Part shown: positions 1 to 8,615 of the stretch, one piece after another
Numbering within the stretch: the first letter of the stretch is position 1
Layout of the letters: each line of letters begins with the position of its first letter
NCBI GenBank assembly: GCA_031963465.1
Contig: JASSUG010000008.1
Coordinates: 62,001 to 126,000 of the forward strand
Length of the DNA: 64,000 nucleotides
From: Mycoavidus cysteinexigens_B
GTDB taxonomy: Bacteria > Pseudomonadota > Gammaproteobacteria > Burkholderiales > Burkholderiaceae
Reading direction: 5' to 3'
Position numbers and translations under genes: made by a program
Notes under the pieces: generated by a model
Seen by the model: the letters and a program-made list of their open reading frames with translations, nothing else
Told to the model about the DNA's origin: nothing
Database searches by the model: none

Positions 1-1294
1 ATTGATGCTGCCGCGCCATATCACTTAATTGCTCAAGCGCACGCGCACCGATCCCGCGCGTTGGAAAATTAACCACGCGCACAAATGAAGTGTCGTCATC
101 CAGATTATCCAGCAAGCGCAAATAAGCCAGCGCATGTTTAGTTTCCTGCCGCTCGAAAAAGCGTAATCCGCCGTATACGCGGTACGGAATCCCTTGGCTA
201 ACTAACATATGCTCGAACACTCGAGACTGCGCATTGCTCCGGTAGAGCAAGGCGATTTCATCCAGCGCGGACCCTTGGTCAATCAGAGCGCGGACTTCTT
301 CGGCTAACCAAGCGGCCTCGCGCGTGTCCGTCTCAGCTCTATAGACTCTTACCGGCTCGCCAGCCCCCGCTTCAGTAAAAAGATTTTTACCCAGGCGCTG
401 CGCGTTATTTGCAATCAGACTATTCGCGGCATCTAAGATATGGCCATGAGAGCGATAATTCTGCTCAAGCTTAATCAGATTACGCACGTCAAATTCACGC
501 TGAAAGTCCACCATATTGCCAACATTAGCGCCGCGAAATCCGTAAATACTTTGGTCATCGTCACCCACCGCGAAGACCGCTCCTTTGGGACCAGCTAACA
601 GCTTTAACCACTGATATTGCAACCTGTTGGTATCTTGAAATTCGTCCACCAAAATATGTTGAAAGCGCGCTTGATAATGTGCCCGTAGCGAGGTCTCACG
701 GGCCAGTAGCTCATAACTGCGTAAGAGCAATTCGGCAAAATCAACCGTGCCTTCGCGTTGGCATTGGACTTCATAGGCTTCGTACAGCTCGACAAATTGA
801 CGATTAAAGTGATCGCGCACGTCGACTTTAGCGGGCCGCAAGCCTTCTTCTTTGGCGTGGTTAATAAAGTTCTGTAGATGCTTTGGAGGATATTTTTCGT
901 CATCGATATTCAGTCCTTTCAGCAACCGCTTAAGCGCAGACAGCTGATCAGCTATATCGAGAATTTGGAAGGTCGCAGGCAAGCCAGCCTCGCGACAATG
1001 AACCCGTAGTAAGCGGTTGCAGAGGCCATGGAAGGTACCAATCCACATGCCACGCGGATTGATTGGTAACAGCGCCGTCAGGCGCGTAATCATTTCGCGC
1101 GCCGCCTTATTGGTAAAGGTAACGGCAAGCACTTCTGCCGGACTAAAACGGCCAGCTTGAATCAACCAAGCAATACGAGTGGTTAGCACCCGTGTTTTAC
1201 CGCTGCCGGCGCCGGCAAGAATTAACGCCGGCTCATCCGGTAAAGTCACTGCAGCGCGCTGCTCGGGATTTAAATGGGTCAGTAAGTCGGGCAT
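1..1294 (-). CDS. uvrD: ATP-dependent DNA helicase UvrD/Rep family, 5' portion
   Basis: Superfamily 1A 3'-5' DNA helicase used in nucleotide excision repair and mismatch repair. The first 431 codons are present; the gene runs off the left edge, so the C-terminal helicase half is not visible. The start is the ATG at 1294 (MPDLLTHLNPEQRAAV), giving a normal UvrD N-terminus with the Q-motif. Walker A reads GAGSGKT (about residue 30), motif Ia is TFTNKAA, motif II is VDEFQDTN, motif III is GDDDQSIYGFRGA, and motif IV begins EQNYRS. No frameshift is seen in the visible part. The downstream neighbour is outside the window; upstream lies an insertion-sequence cluster. Rep is the alternative; UvrD is preferred from overall resemblance to betaproteobacterial UvrD. 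Confidence 0.9.
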   Translation of the reverse strand, partial: MPDLLTHLNPEQRAAVTLPDEPALILAGAGSGKTRVLTTRIAWLIQAGRFSPAEVLAVTFTNKAAREMITRLTALLPINPRGMWIGTFHGLCNRLLRVHCREAGLPATFQILDIADQLSALKRLLKGLNIDDEKYPPKHLQNFINHAKEEGLRPAKVDVRDHFNRQFVELYEAYEVQCQREGTVDFAELLLRSYELLARETSLRAHYQARFQHILVDEFQDTNRLQYQWLKLLAGPKGAVFAVGDDDQSIYGFRGANVGNMVDFQREFDVRNLIKLEQNYRSHGHILDAANSLIANNAQRLGKNLFTEAGAGEPVRVYRAETDTREAAWLAEEVRALIDQGSALDEIALLYRSNAQSRVFEHMLVSQGIPYRVYGGLRFFERQETKHALAYLRLLDNLDDDTSFVRVVNFPTRGIGARALEQLSDMARQHQ

Positions 1295-1605
1295 GAGGGC
1301 ACTTTAAAGTAGAGCCCTAATTATACGACGCGTTTAAGAAACCAGCGCACAGTTACAGTCTGCTCTATTTGCATCAATTTCCGTGCTGCCCGTACTTGGC
1401 CTCCTTGCTTAACGAAGTCATTGGGTTATTGCCAGCAAAGACGCCCCCCGCTTTTATAAACCGCGTTGCCTGATTAAAAAAGGTTACCGAAGGGGCCTAA
1501 CCCTGCCTCATAACATAGGTTACCGAACAAATTTAAAAATAGCGTTAAGTTTTTTCTGAATAGTAGAGCGCAAAGCGAAAGGGTTAAGATTATTGTAGAT
1601 GTTTT

Positions 1606-1995
1606 TCAGAGCTTTTTTTGTTGAGAATTGATTGCTGGGTGTGCCAATAAACGTTGAACAGGGGTTTCTGGTTTGGCATATTTTTTGATAATTTTTGCAC
1701 CGACTCGCTTTTTCTCAAAGAGTTTCATGGTTGGGCAAAAGAAATTATTTAACAAGCTTAATTCATTGGTATACAAGTCATTCATCATGGCAACGATCTT
1801 GGGATTGTCAAAGCGCTCATAGCCAAAAAGTTGACGAACACAAGACCAATTTTTTTGCTCAACATGCGCGTTATCGTTTGAGTGATAAGGGCGAGAACGG
1901 GTAAATCGGATCGGCTGTGGATGGTTCTGGAAATAACGTAGTAGATGCCAGTTTAAGAATTCGGAGCCATTATCACAATCAAACCCCTGCACCAC
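1606..1995 (-). pseudogene. Integrase-core transposase, C-terminal half (split by insertion)
   Basis: C-terminal part of a DDE (rve) transposase. It contains the second catalytic Asp region GFDCDNGSEFLN and the catalytic Glu region NDNAHVEQKNW, followed by the family tail NNFFCPTMKLFEKKR. It has no start of its own: the first residues come from sequence at the right junction of the inner element. Joining codons across the inner element after removing one GTGG duplication gives LPFVVQGFDCDNGSEF in frame with the other half at 4604-5279, so the gene was intact before the insertion. It cannot make active transposase now. Confidence 0.85.
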
Positions 1996-2076
1996 TGATA
2001 TGACCCCGAAAAGTTAGACGTAAAGTGATTCTGTCACTGAGAAATGGATGTGCTAACCATGTTTACCTAAAAAGGT

Positions 2077-2110
2077 AGCAGTGTGTGAGTCAAGAGACTC
2101 ACACACTGCT
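2077..2110 (-). terminator. Strong hairpin terminator after the LRR gene
   Basis: A perfect 15-bp stem (2077-2091 with 2096-2110) and 4-nt loop, followed on the minus strand by ACCTTTTTA. It lies 24 bases past the LRR stop codon and inside the element, so the cargo gene carries its own terminator. Confidence 0.75.
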
Positions 2111-2134
2111 CTACAAACAGCTGACAGTAAAGTG

Positions 2135-3937
2135 TCACCAATCAATTTGTCGCACAAAATAATCAGTAGTAGAGTCGCTTCCGCTTAGTAGGTCGCGCAG
2201 CGATGTCAGTCCGTTTAACTGTGCAAGACCTGCATTAGTAATGTCGCGGCAGTATCGTAGGTCGAGATGCTCTAACTGAGCCAATTTGCTTAAATGCACT
2301 AAACCGGCATCGGTGATACTGGTGGCTGATAAATTAAGCAGCCGTAGCTGAGTCAATCTGCTTACATACTCAAGCCCTGCATCAGTAATGTTACTGCAGT
2401 CATATAGATCAAGCTGCGGCAACTGGGTCAATCTGCTTATATGTTCAAGGCCTGCATAGGTAATATTGCGGCATTTCCTTAGACTGAGCTGCTGCAACTG
2501 AGCCAATTTGCTTATATGTTCAAGCCCCGCATCAGTAATATTGAGGCATTTCCATAGAGTGAGCCGCGGCAATTGAGTCAATCTGCTTATATGTTCAAGC
2601 CCTGCATCGGTAATGTTGCTGCATTCATTTAGAGAAAGCTGATGCAACTGAGTCAATCTGCTTACATGTTTAAGCCCTGCATCGGTAATACCGCTGCCTA
2701 ATAGATACAGCCGCCGTAGTTGCGTCAATTTGCTTACATGTTCAAGCGCTTCATCAATAATATTGCTGCTTTCTAGGTGAAGCTGACGCAACTGAGTCGA
2801 TCTGCTTAGATGTTCAAGTCCTACATAGCTAATATCGATTGATGATAGGTGAAGCAACTGTAGCTGGGGCAATCTGCTTATATGTTTAAACGCCTCATTG
2901 GTAATATTGTTACCTTGTAGGTAAAGCTCCTGTAACTGAGCCAATCTGCTTATATGCTCAAGCCCTGTATCAGTAACCTCCTTGCAGCTCCATAGGTTAA
3001 GTTTTTGCAACTGAGTCAGTCTGCTTACATGTTCAAGGCCTGCATCAGTAATGTTGTTGCAGCCATATAGATTAAGTTGCTGCAACTGCGTCAATCTGCT
3101 TACATGCTCAAGACCTGTATCAGTAATGTTGGCGCAGTACGTTAGATTAAGCTGCTGCAACTGAGTCAATCTGCTTACATGTCCAAGACCTGCATCAGTA
3201 ATGTTGCGGCACCACGATAGGTCAAGCTTCTGCAGCTGCGTCAATTTGCTTACATGCTCAAGGTCTGCATCGGTAATGTTGTTATTTTGTAGGTCAAGCT
3301 GCTGCAACTGCGTCAATCGACTTAGATGTTCAAGGCCTGAATAGCTCATGTCGCTGCAGAGTGTTAGGTTGAGGTGCCTCAGCTTTGTCAGTCTACTTAT
3401 ATGTTTAAAGCTTGCATCAGTAATTTTGTCCCAAAACTTTAAAGTTAGGTGCTGTAACTGAGTCAATCTGCTTATATGTTCAAGGCCTGCATCGGTAATA
3501 TTGTTGCAATGTTGTAAAGTCAAACTGTGTATCGGCTGCGATGCAGGAAGACTTTGTAAATCTTCATCTCTAAAATCTGATCCACTAAGTATTAGTGAAG
3601 AAATCTTTCTCTTGCCATTATTCAAAGCGCTTAGCGCCTCTTGAAGCTCATTCCTGTTTTTAATTATTTTTACAGACACGGGAACGGCGATGGCAAATTG
3701 ATTCAGCATAGAGCTGACTAGCCGCACCTTATTGAGCGTCTCTGTATCTAAATAACGCATTACTGTCGATAACAGCTCCGGAGGAAGCGCTTCTAAGGTG
3801 AGATGCGCCTTTGGGGCAGAGGGTGTTATTAAGCTAGACTCACTTAACTCAGCACTTTCGGAAGGCTGATCAATGCGTTGAGCGTGTTGAGTCTGAAAGA
3901 ATAAAGGAGAAATGCTGGAGTTTATTGGGTTTGTCAT
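2135..3937 (-). CDS. F-box-like, leucine-rich repeat (AMN1/FBXL type) protein
   Basis: A 600-residue protein. The ATG at 3937 (MTNPINSSISPLFF) is chosen; the frame continues upstream only to a TTG. A polar leader is followed at about residues 45-80 by an F-box-like segment, LPPELLSTVMRYLDTETLNK then VRLVSSMLNQFA. About 19 leucine-rich repeats of 24-25 residues follow with consensus NITDAGLEHVSRLTQLQQLNL, the cysteine-containing type of F-box/LRR proteins. No signal peptide is evident. Known: eukaryotic FBXL proteins use the F-box to bind Skp1 and the LRRs to bind substrate, and some intracellular bacteria secrete mimics. Inference: this is a host-directed effector. The gene occupies the orfB position of an IS3-type element and has its own terminator. 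F-box assignment is by pattern only. Confidence 0.8.
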   Translation of the reverse strand: MTNPINSSISPLFFQTQHAQRIDQPSESAELSESSLITPSAPKAHLTLEALPPELLSTVMRYLDTETLNKVRLVSSMLNQFAIAVPVSVKIIKNRNELQEALSALNNGKRKISSLILSGSDFRDEDLQSLPASQPIHSLTLQHCNNITDAGLEHISRLTQLQHLTLKFWDKITDASFKHISRLTKLRHLNLTLCSDMSYSGLEHLSRLTQLQQLDLQNNNITDADLEHVSKLTQLQKLDLSWCRNITDAGLGHVSRLTQLQQLNLTYCANITDTGLEHVSRLTQLQQLNLYGCNNITDAGLEHVSRLTQLQKLNLWSCKEVTDTGLEHISRLAQLQELYLQGNNITNEAFKHISRLPQLQLLHLSSIDISYVGLEHLSRSTQLRQLHLESSNIIDEALEHVSKLTQLRRLYLLGSGITDAGLKHVSRLTQLHQLSLNECSNITDAGLEHISRLTQLPRLTLWKCLNITDAGLEHISKLAQLQQLSLRKCRNITYAGLEHISRLTQLPQLDLYDCSNITDAGLEYVSRLTQLRLLNLSATSITDAGLVHLSKLAQLEHLDLRYCRDITNAGLAQLNGLTSLRDLLSGSDSTTDYFVRQIDW

Positions 3938-4007
3938 GACTACGCGTGGTAATAAATTTCTGAAATAAAAGTTCAATGGCTCCGAATTTTATACGCTGCA
4001 AATTTAA

Positions 4008-4550
4008 TTAGAAAGGAGTGACGGGGCAGTGGTGCATACCTTTTCTTGTGAAGTACGCCGAAGCTTGAATTAAGGCTCTGAGCTTTTTTAGATAAGCGTT
4101 CTCCATACGCAAATAGTTTAACTCCTCAAGCAACTCTTCTCGCGTACGTTCTTCGTGATTTCCAAGTGTGGGTGGAGTATTAGCGGATTGATCCATCTGC
4201 TTGGGGCGTCCTCTTGGGCGGGGTAATAAGGCAGCTATACCTCCGGCATCATACTGGTGTTCCCAGGCTCTTAAAATACCGATACTGCGAATATCGAAAT
4301 GAGCTGCTGTCTCTCGATGTGACAGCGAATGTTCCCGCATATGCTGGAGGGCCTCAAGCTTAAACTTGACGCTGTAATGCCTATATTTCTTTTGAAGGCT
4401 GGCTACGCCATGTATCTTATAGGTAGCTATCCATCTGCGCACCATACTACGATCTAGACCGTATGCTTTTGCTATTTCTTGATAACCTTTTGTACCAGAT
4501 AAATAATCTTCAATTACGGATAATTTGAACTGCTCCGTGTACTTTGTCAT
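4008..4550 (-). CDS. IS3-family OrfA (IS150-like) helix-turn-helix protein
   Basis: 180 residues with two tandem helix-turn-helix segments (IAKAYGLDRSMVRRWIATYK and a second around SHRETAAHFDIRS), then a leucine-zipper-like segment ELLEELNYLRMENAYLKKLR, the normal end of IS3 OrfA. After KKLRALIQA the family similarity stops and an unrelated tail (SAYFTRKGMHHCPVTPF) runs to the stop codon; in a complete element orfB would begin here by -1 frameshift. The break therefore lies near 4075. The start is about 50 bases inside the right inverted repeat, as usual. It probably binds the element's ends but cannot catalyse transposition alone. Confidence 0.85.
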   Translation of the reverse strand: MTKYTEQFKLSVIEDYLSGTKGYQEIAKAYGLDRSMVRRWIATYKIHGVASLQKKYRHYSVKFKLEALQHMREHSLSHRETAAHFDIRSIGILRAWEHQYDAGGIAALLPRPRGRPKQMDQSANTPPTLGNHEERTREELLEELNYLRMENAYLKKLRALIQASAYFTRKGMHHCPVTPF

Positions 4551-4603
4551 GAAAAAACCCCAAAAAATTAGAACGTGGCGTCTAACCTTTTGGGGTCACA
4601 TCA

Positions 4604-5279
4604 CCACAAAGGGTAACGCTTTCTGCACAGCTTGAATTTGCTTCATGACGCCCATAGCGCCTTTGCCCCAGGTAGCACGACATTCAGTCCAACCGGAGTA
4701 AAGGTCAGTCATGGTTAGGCTCCAGACAAAATCCCCTGCTAAGCTTGTACCGCAATGTGCCACCGTATCGGCCTCGATAAAACCCGGCTGTGAGATATCC
4801 CAATGACAGTCTTGCAACGGAATTTGATTTTTAAGCAAGGTTCCTGGTTTTGTACCTGATAAACCTCGTTTGCCTGTTTGAGCTCGTACCGGTGCAAGCA
4901 AGCGATCGATCGTAGCAGATGACATAGCCAGAAGCTTGTGACGTGCCTCATTAGCCATCTCACCACGCATAGCCTCATAGTGCGGTAGCCAGAGCGGTAT
5001 GGCAACTTTCAGGCGTTTGGAGGCCATTTGATCGGTAGCAAGCCAAATGGCGCGTAACGGCACCATTACCTCGGCGCAATCGTAGCGTGATGGCTTGCCT
5101 GGCTTTTTTCTGGTAGCTTGTTTTTTGGGCTCATTTAAGCGCCGCAGCGCATATTTGCGATGGTAGCCGCAAACCACACAAAATTCGTCCAATATCTTAC
5201 TTTTGTCACATCGTTTGGCTTTGCGGTAGCGCTTTCGTATCGCTTCCAGATACGCTTGCTTCTCATGCTTTTTCATCAT
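4604..5279 (-). pseudogene. Integrase-core transposase, N-terminal half (split by insertion)
   Basis: N-terminal part of the same DDE transposase whose C-terminal half is at 1606-1995. It begins MMKKHEKQAYLEAIRKRY, has an HTH-like region (ILDEFCVVCGYHRKYALRRL) and reaches the first catalytic Asp region FIEADTVAHCGTSLAGDFVW and the motif TMTDLYSGWTE. The frame reaches LPFVV where the inner element starts and then picks up a Met and stop from its inverted repeat. A non-functional fragment by itself. Confidence 0.85.
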
Positions 5280-5367
5280 CGATAACCATCCTTTCTTCGG
5301 TTACCAATGATGTGAGTCAACGTATTACTTTTTTACCACTCTTGGGTTACTTTTAATGTGAGGCAAC

Positions 5368-5663
5368 TCGCACCCGCTAGCTCTATTTCTCTAAATTATG
5401 TATAATGCGCGTTGCTTACCGATTATAAATTGGTCAGCGCCTCCGCGTTTTGTTTCTACCCAGCCTGGAAACTGTTCCTCCGTCTAGGCCGTGCTTTGCA
5501 CGGATTCCCCATTCAGAGGCTGTTGCTTCTTTAATACAGCTTCCAAAAACAATGCTCGCTCGCATAAACCTATGTTTTTAGCGTGTATCGCGCATTTCGG
5601 CATGGTATGACTTTAGCTTATAAACAGCCGGCGCATTGTTTATTTTTTTTAGGGATCCGTTCA
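5368..5663 (+). promoter_or_regulatory. rhlE promoter region and long leader
   Basis: No gene is seen in these 296 bases. A perfect -10 hexamer TATAAT is at 5401-5406, but no good -35 is found at 16-18 bases upstream, so the promoter call is weak. A start there gives a leader of about 250 nt before the rhlE ATG. The outer IS ends at 5367, immediately upstream of the promoter. Confidence 0.4.
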
Positions 5664-7175
5664 ATGAATTCTGATTATTCCACTAGCACGCCTACACCAA
5701 CAACTAACACACCAGCACCTACGACCGTCGATAATGCAAGAACGGCCGCCGATCACGCAAAAAGCAACGCAGCTTTCGCAGCCCTTGGCCTATGCCCGGA
5801 AATTTTGTCAAGCCTCAGCACAGCTGGCTATACAGAACCTACTCCGGTACAGCAAAAAGCCATTCCCGCCGCACTGGCCGGCCGTGATTTGCTGGTATCA
5901 AGCCCGACTGGCTCGGGTAAAACAGCCGCCTTTATGTTGCCAGCGATTCAACGCTTTGCACAATTGCAAAAAGAAGACGCTCCAGCTGCTTCTGCTGCTG
6001 CCGCAGCAGCACCCGCTGAACGCTCTCGCGAGCGCCGTGGTGGCGCTGGCCGTAATAGCCGCCAGCAGCCAACGGCTTACCCTGCACTGCTAGTCCTAAC
6101 GCCTACCCGCGAACTTGCCACACAAGTTACAACGGCGGCAACCACCTATGGCAAACATTTAAGGAATTTGCGCACAGTCAGTATTTTAGGCGGTGTGCCT
6201 TATCCTCAACAGCTTATGTTGCTCGCTAAGCAGCCCGAGATCATCGTTGCAACGCCTGGCCGTCTGCTCGACCATCTTGAGCGCGGCCGCATCAATTTGT
6301 CCAAATTGACTATGCTGGTGCTTGATGAAGCTGACCGGATGTTGGACATGGGCTTTATCGACGATATTGAAACCATCGTTGCCGCGACGCCAGCAAGCCG
6401 GCAGACATTGCTGTTCTCGGCGACTATCGATAATCGGATTAGCCATTTAACCAAGAGCTTATTGAAAACGCCTGAGCGGATTGAGATCATGCACCGCCCT
6501 GAGCAACGTGCAAATATTACTCAATCAGTTCATTGGGTCGATGACCGCGCCCATAAAGATCGTCTGCTAACGCATTTATTGGCTGATCAAACTTTGGATC
6601 AAGCGGTTGTGTTCACGGCGACTAAAAGTGGCGCGGACGAACTGTCCGACCTGCTCAGCGATGCGGGCTTTTCGTCAGCGGCACTCCATGGCGACTTGCC
6701 ACAAAATGCGCGGAATCGTACCATCCGCTCCTTGCGTGAGCGGCGTGTACGGGTACTCGTAGCAACCGATGTGGCTGCGCGCGGTATCGATATTCCCGGC
6801 ATTACGCATGTATTTAACTATGATTTGCCAAAATTTGCCGAAGACTACGTGCATCGCATCGGCCGCACTGGCCGTGCCGGTCGCAGCGGGACTGCCGTCA
6901 GCCTGGCGCATCATAATGAAATGCAGGTGGTACGGCGGATCGAACGTTTTACAAAGCAGACGCTGCCAGTCAATGTGGTCGCCGGTTTTGAACCCCGCCG
7001 CACGCCATCAGCGGCGCCACGTCCAGGTAAAGGACGCACGACTGCTGCTCCACGCGGTGCAAAACCAAGCAGTCACGGCCGCCCTTCAAATGCAGGACAA
7101 GGCTACCGCGGTAACAGCAACACCACCACTGCACGCCGGAGTTCCGCTGCGCGCCCTGGAGCACGTCAACGATAA
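5664..7175 (+). CDS. rhlE: DEAD-box ATP-dependent RNA helicase, RhlE type
   Basis: 503 residues from the ATG at 5664 (MNSDYSTST), which has AGGGA nearby; an in-frame extension to 5583 lacks similarity. After a Thr/Pro-rich leader come the Q-motif, motif I SPTGSGKTAAF, Ia TPTRELA, II DEADRMLDMGF, III SATI, and the C-terminal helicase motifs ATDVAARGIDIPGI and HRIGRTGRAGR. An Ala-rich insert (about residues 108-138) separates motifs I and Ia, and the C-terminal tail is basic and Gly/Arg/Ser-rich, typical of RhlE-like RNA-binding tails. Role: RNA unwinding in ribosome assembly and RNA turnover. The 3' end overlaps the convergent stress-protein gene by 10 bases. Confidence 0.9.
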   Translation: MNSDYSTSTPTPTTNTPAPTTVDNARTAADHAKSNAAFAALGLCPEILSSLSTAGYTEPTPVQQKAIPAALAGRDLLVSSPTGSGKTAAFMLPAIQRFAQLQKEDAPAASAAAAAAPAERSRERRGGAGRNSRQQPTAYPALLVLTPTRELATQVTTAATTYGKHLRNLRTVSILGGVPYPQQLMLLAKQPEIIVATPGRLLDHLERGRINLSKLTMLVLDEADRMLDMGFIDDIETIVAATPASRQTLLFSATIDNRISHLTKSLLKTPERIEIMHRPEQRANITQSVHWVDDRAHKDRLLTHLLADQTLDQAVVFTATKSGADELSDLLSDAGFSSAALHGDLPQNARNRTIRSLRERRVRVLVATDVAARGIDIPGITHVFNYDLPKFAEDYVHRIGRTGRAGRSGTAVSLAHHNEMQVVRRIERFTKQTLPVNVVAGFEPRRTPSAAPRPGKGRTTAAPRGAKPSSHGRPSNAGQGYRGNSNTTTARRSSAARPGARQR

Positions 7176-7600
7176 ACAATCACCGGAACCTTGGTGTGCG
7201 TCAATACTCGCTGCGTTTCACTACCAATCAGCAGAGCACTGAGCCCACTGCGGCCATGGGAAGCCATTAAAATCACATCGCAGCCGCACACTTGTGCGGC
7301 TTCGATAATTCCTAAATAAGGCGATGAATGCGCACTGATATGGCTTGTGCATGGCACTTGCTCATTCCTCGCCGCCTCCTTAACCTGTCGCAGATGCTCA
7401 TGCGCTTCGCTTTCTTGCCGCTGGAGGAATTCAACCGGCGCTTCAATCGTTGCTTCAGCAAATAGCGGATAAGGATATTGTGGCAAACAGGCATACGCCG
7501 TGATATGAGCGCCTAACGCTTTAGCGAGCTCAATGCCACCGTGCATGGCCTTTTTCGATAGCTCAGAGCCGTCAGTTGGAATCAGAATATGCTTAAACAT
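7166..7600 (-). CDS. Universal stress protein, UspA family
   Basis: 144 residues, a single Usp domain starting MFKHILIPTDGSELSKKA. The C-terminal ATP-binding signature G-2x-G-9x-G-S/T is recognisable as SHGRSGLSALLIGSETQ, and the ending VPVIVYR is typical. The upstream sequence AGGAGAGGC gives a good ribosome site. The family binds ATP and supports survival in stress; the specific role here is unknown. The 3' end overlaps the convergent rhlE end. Confidence 0.9.
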   Translation of the reverse strand: MFKHILIPTDGSELSKKAMHGGIELAKALGAHITAYACLPQYPYPLFAEATIEAPVEFLQRQESEAHEHLRQVKEAARNEQVPCTSHISAHSSPYLGIIEAAQVCGCDVILMASHGRSGLSALLIGSETQRVLTHTKVPVIVYR

Positions 7601-7702
7601 AGCCTCTCCTTCTATAGGTACCTTTCTGTGCTGATGCCTAGTAGCACAGCTACACGTTCACTACCCAATTAAAGCATAGACTATATTAATTGTTCCTGCA
7701 TC

Positions 7703-7900
7703 TTAATAATCGGAGTCTTCAATCCAAGCGGTTTGGATTGCTTCAAGTATTTTCTCACTCGAACGCTGAGGATCATCCTCAAAGCCAGCAAGCTCTGTGA
7801 CCCAACGGTGCAGATCTGTGAAACGCACATATTGCGGATCAATATCCGAGTGCTTATCTGTTAGCGCCATTGCGATTTCTTGGATATCAGTCCACTTCAT
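7703..7900 (-). CDS. iscX: Fe-S cluster assembly protein IscX
   Basis: 65 residues, acidic, matching the IscX/YfhJ family over its full length (MKWTDIQEIAMAL, then PQYVRFTDLHRWV and a C-terminal W). IscX binds IscS and modulates Fe-S assembly. A good ribosome site (GGAGAC) precedes the ATG. It usually closes the isc operon; here no other isc gene is in the window, and it stands between usp and recR. Confidence 0.9.
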   Translation of the reverse strand: MKWTDIQEIAMALTDKHSDIDPQYVRFTDLHRWVTELAGFEDDPQRSSEKILEAIQTAWIEDSDY

Positions 7901-7986
7901 CTCTTGTCTCCGGGTTTTATCTCAATTGAATGATGGTACAAAAAAGTTCTGCTGCTAGCCGAACTCCGCCGCCTCCGATTTTTTCT

Positions 7987-8583
7987 TTAAAGCGGACGTC
8001 GATCAAGCACCGCGCGCGCAATTGTCCCGGCATCCGTGTATTCAAGCTCAGCCCCTACCGGCACACCACGGGCGAGCCTGGTGGTCAACAAGCCTCGTCC
8101 TTTCAGCATCTGGCTCAGGTAATGGGCGGTTGCTTCCCCCTCATTATTAAAATTCGTCGCTAAAATCACTTCTTGTACTTGACCATCAGTGGCGCGCTGA
8201 ATCAGACGCTCAAAATTAATTTCGCGTGGACCGACCCCATCCAATGGGCTTAAACGCCCCATCAAGACAAAATATAAACCGCGGTAGGTCAAAGTCTGCT
8301 CGAGCATCAACTGGTCTGCTGGGGTCTCAACGACACACAGCAGCGCCGGATCCCGCTCAGGGTCTGCGCACGTCTCACAGGTTTGCGCCTCGGTCAAATT
8401 ATTGCAGCGCACGCAATGACGCAAATTCTCCAGCGCCTGCGATAATGCCTCTCCCAAGCGGGCAGCGCCAGGGCGGTTGTGCTGCATCAGATAATAAGCG
8501 ATACGCTGCGCGGATTTTGGGCCAACCCCGGGCAACACGCGCAAGGCATCGATTAACGCGCCTAGACTTGAAGGGGATGTCAT
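7987..8583 (-). CDS. recR: Recombination mediator protein RecR
   Basis: 198 residues. An N-terminal helix-hairpin-helix (LPGVGPKSAQRIAYYL), a four-cysteine zinc finger (CVRCNNLTEAQTCETC) and a Toprim domain from about residue 80 (LLCVVETPADQLMLEQ) with the conserved ATNFNNEGEATAHYL are all present. RecR acts with RecF/RecO to load RecA at gaps. It is the last gene of the dnaX-ybaB-recR cluster, with 32 bases between ybaB and recR. Confidence 0.95.
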   Translation of the reverse strand: MTSPSSLGALIDALRVLPGVGPKSAQRIAYYLMQHNRPGAARLGEALSQALENLRHCVRCNNLTEAQTCETCADPERDPALLCVVETPADQLMLEQTLTYRGLYFVLMGRLSPLDGVGPREINFERLIQRATDGQVQEVILATNFNNEGEATAHYLSQMLKGRGLLTTRLARGVPVGAELEYTDAGTIARAVLDRRPL

Positions 8584-8615
8584 GCCAAACTATTCATCAA
8601 GCGTCAGATTGCAAC

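Larger units (their letters stand above)
1996..4603 (-). mobile_element. IS3-type element carrying an F-box/LRR gene in place of orfB
   Basis: A 2608-bp unit with matching terminal inverted repeats: left TGATATGACCCCGAAAAG (from 1996) and right, read on the minus strand, TGATGTGACCCCAAAAGG (ending at 4603); both continue into TTAGACG. It is flanked by a 4-bp direct repeat, CCAC at 1992-1995 and 4604-4607 (GTGG on the minus strand). Removing the element and one CCAC restores the reading frame of the interrupted transposase, which fixes the boundaries. Inside are IS3-type orfA (4008-4550) and the LRR gene (2135-3937); no orfB is present. It is about twice the usual IS3 size. Transposition would need transposase supplied in trans. 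Known: IS3 elements duplicate 3-5 bp at the target. Inference: the LRR gene moved as cargo. Confidence 0.88.
1465..5367 (-). mobile_element. Interrupted IS with integrase-core transposase (outer element)
   Basis: An insertion sequence whose single transposase gene reads on the minus strand and is split into 4604-5279 (N-terminal half) and 1606-1995 (C-terminal half) by a second element. Probable terminal inverted repeats start GTTGCCTGATTAAAA at 1465 and, on the other strand, GTTGCCTCACATTAAAA ending at 5367; each continues into a further GTTACC-type motif. I could not find a convincing target duplication, so the exact ends are uncertain by a few bases. Without the inner insertion the element would be about 1.3 kb. 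Its right end lies just upstream of the rhlE promoter region. Family name not certain: an HTH plus rve-type DDE transposase common in Burkholderiales. Confidence 0.7.

Noticed and set aside
5005..5279. Alternative minus-strand frame (88 aa) inside the transposase half
   Set aside because: Out-of-frame shadow of the DDE transposase fragment.
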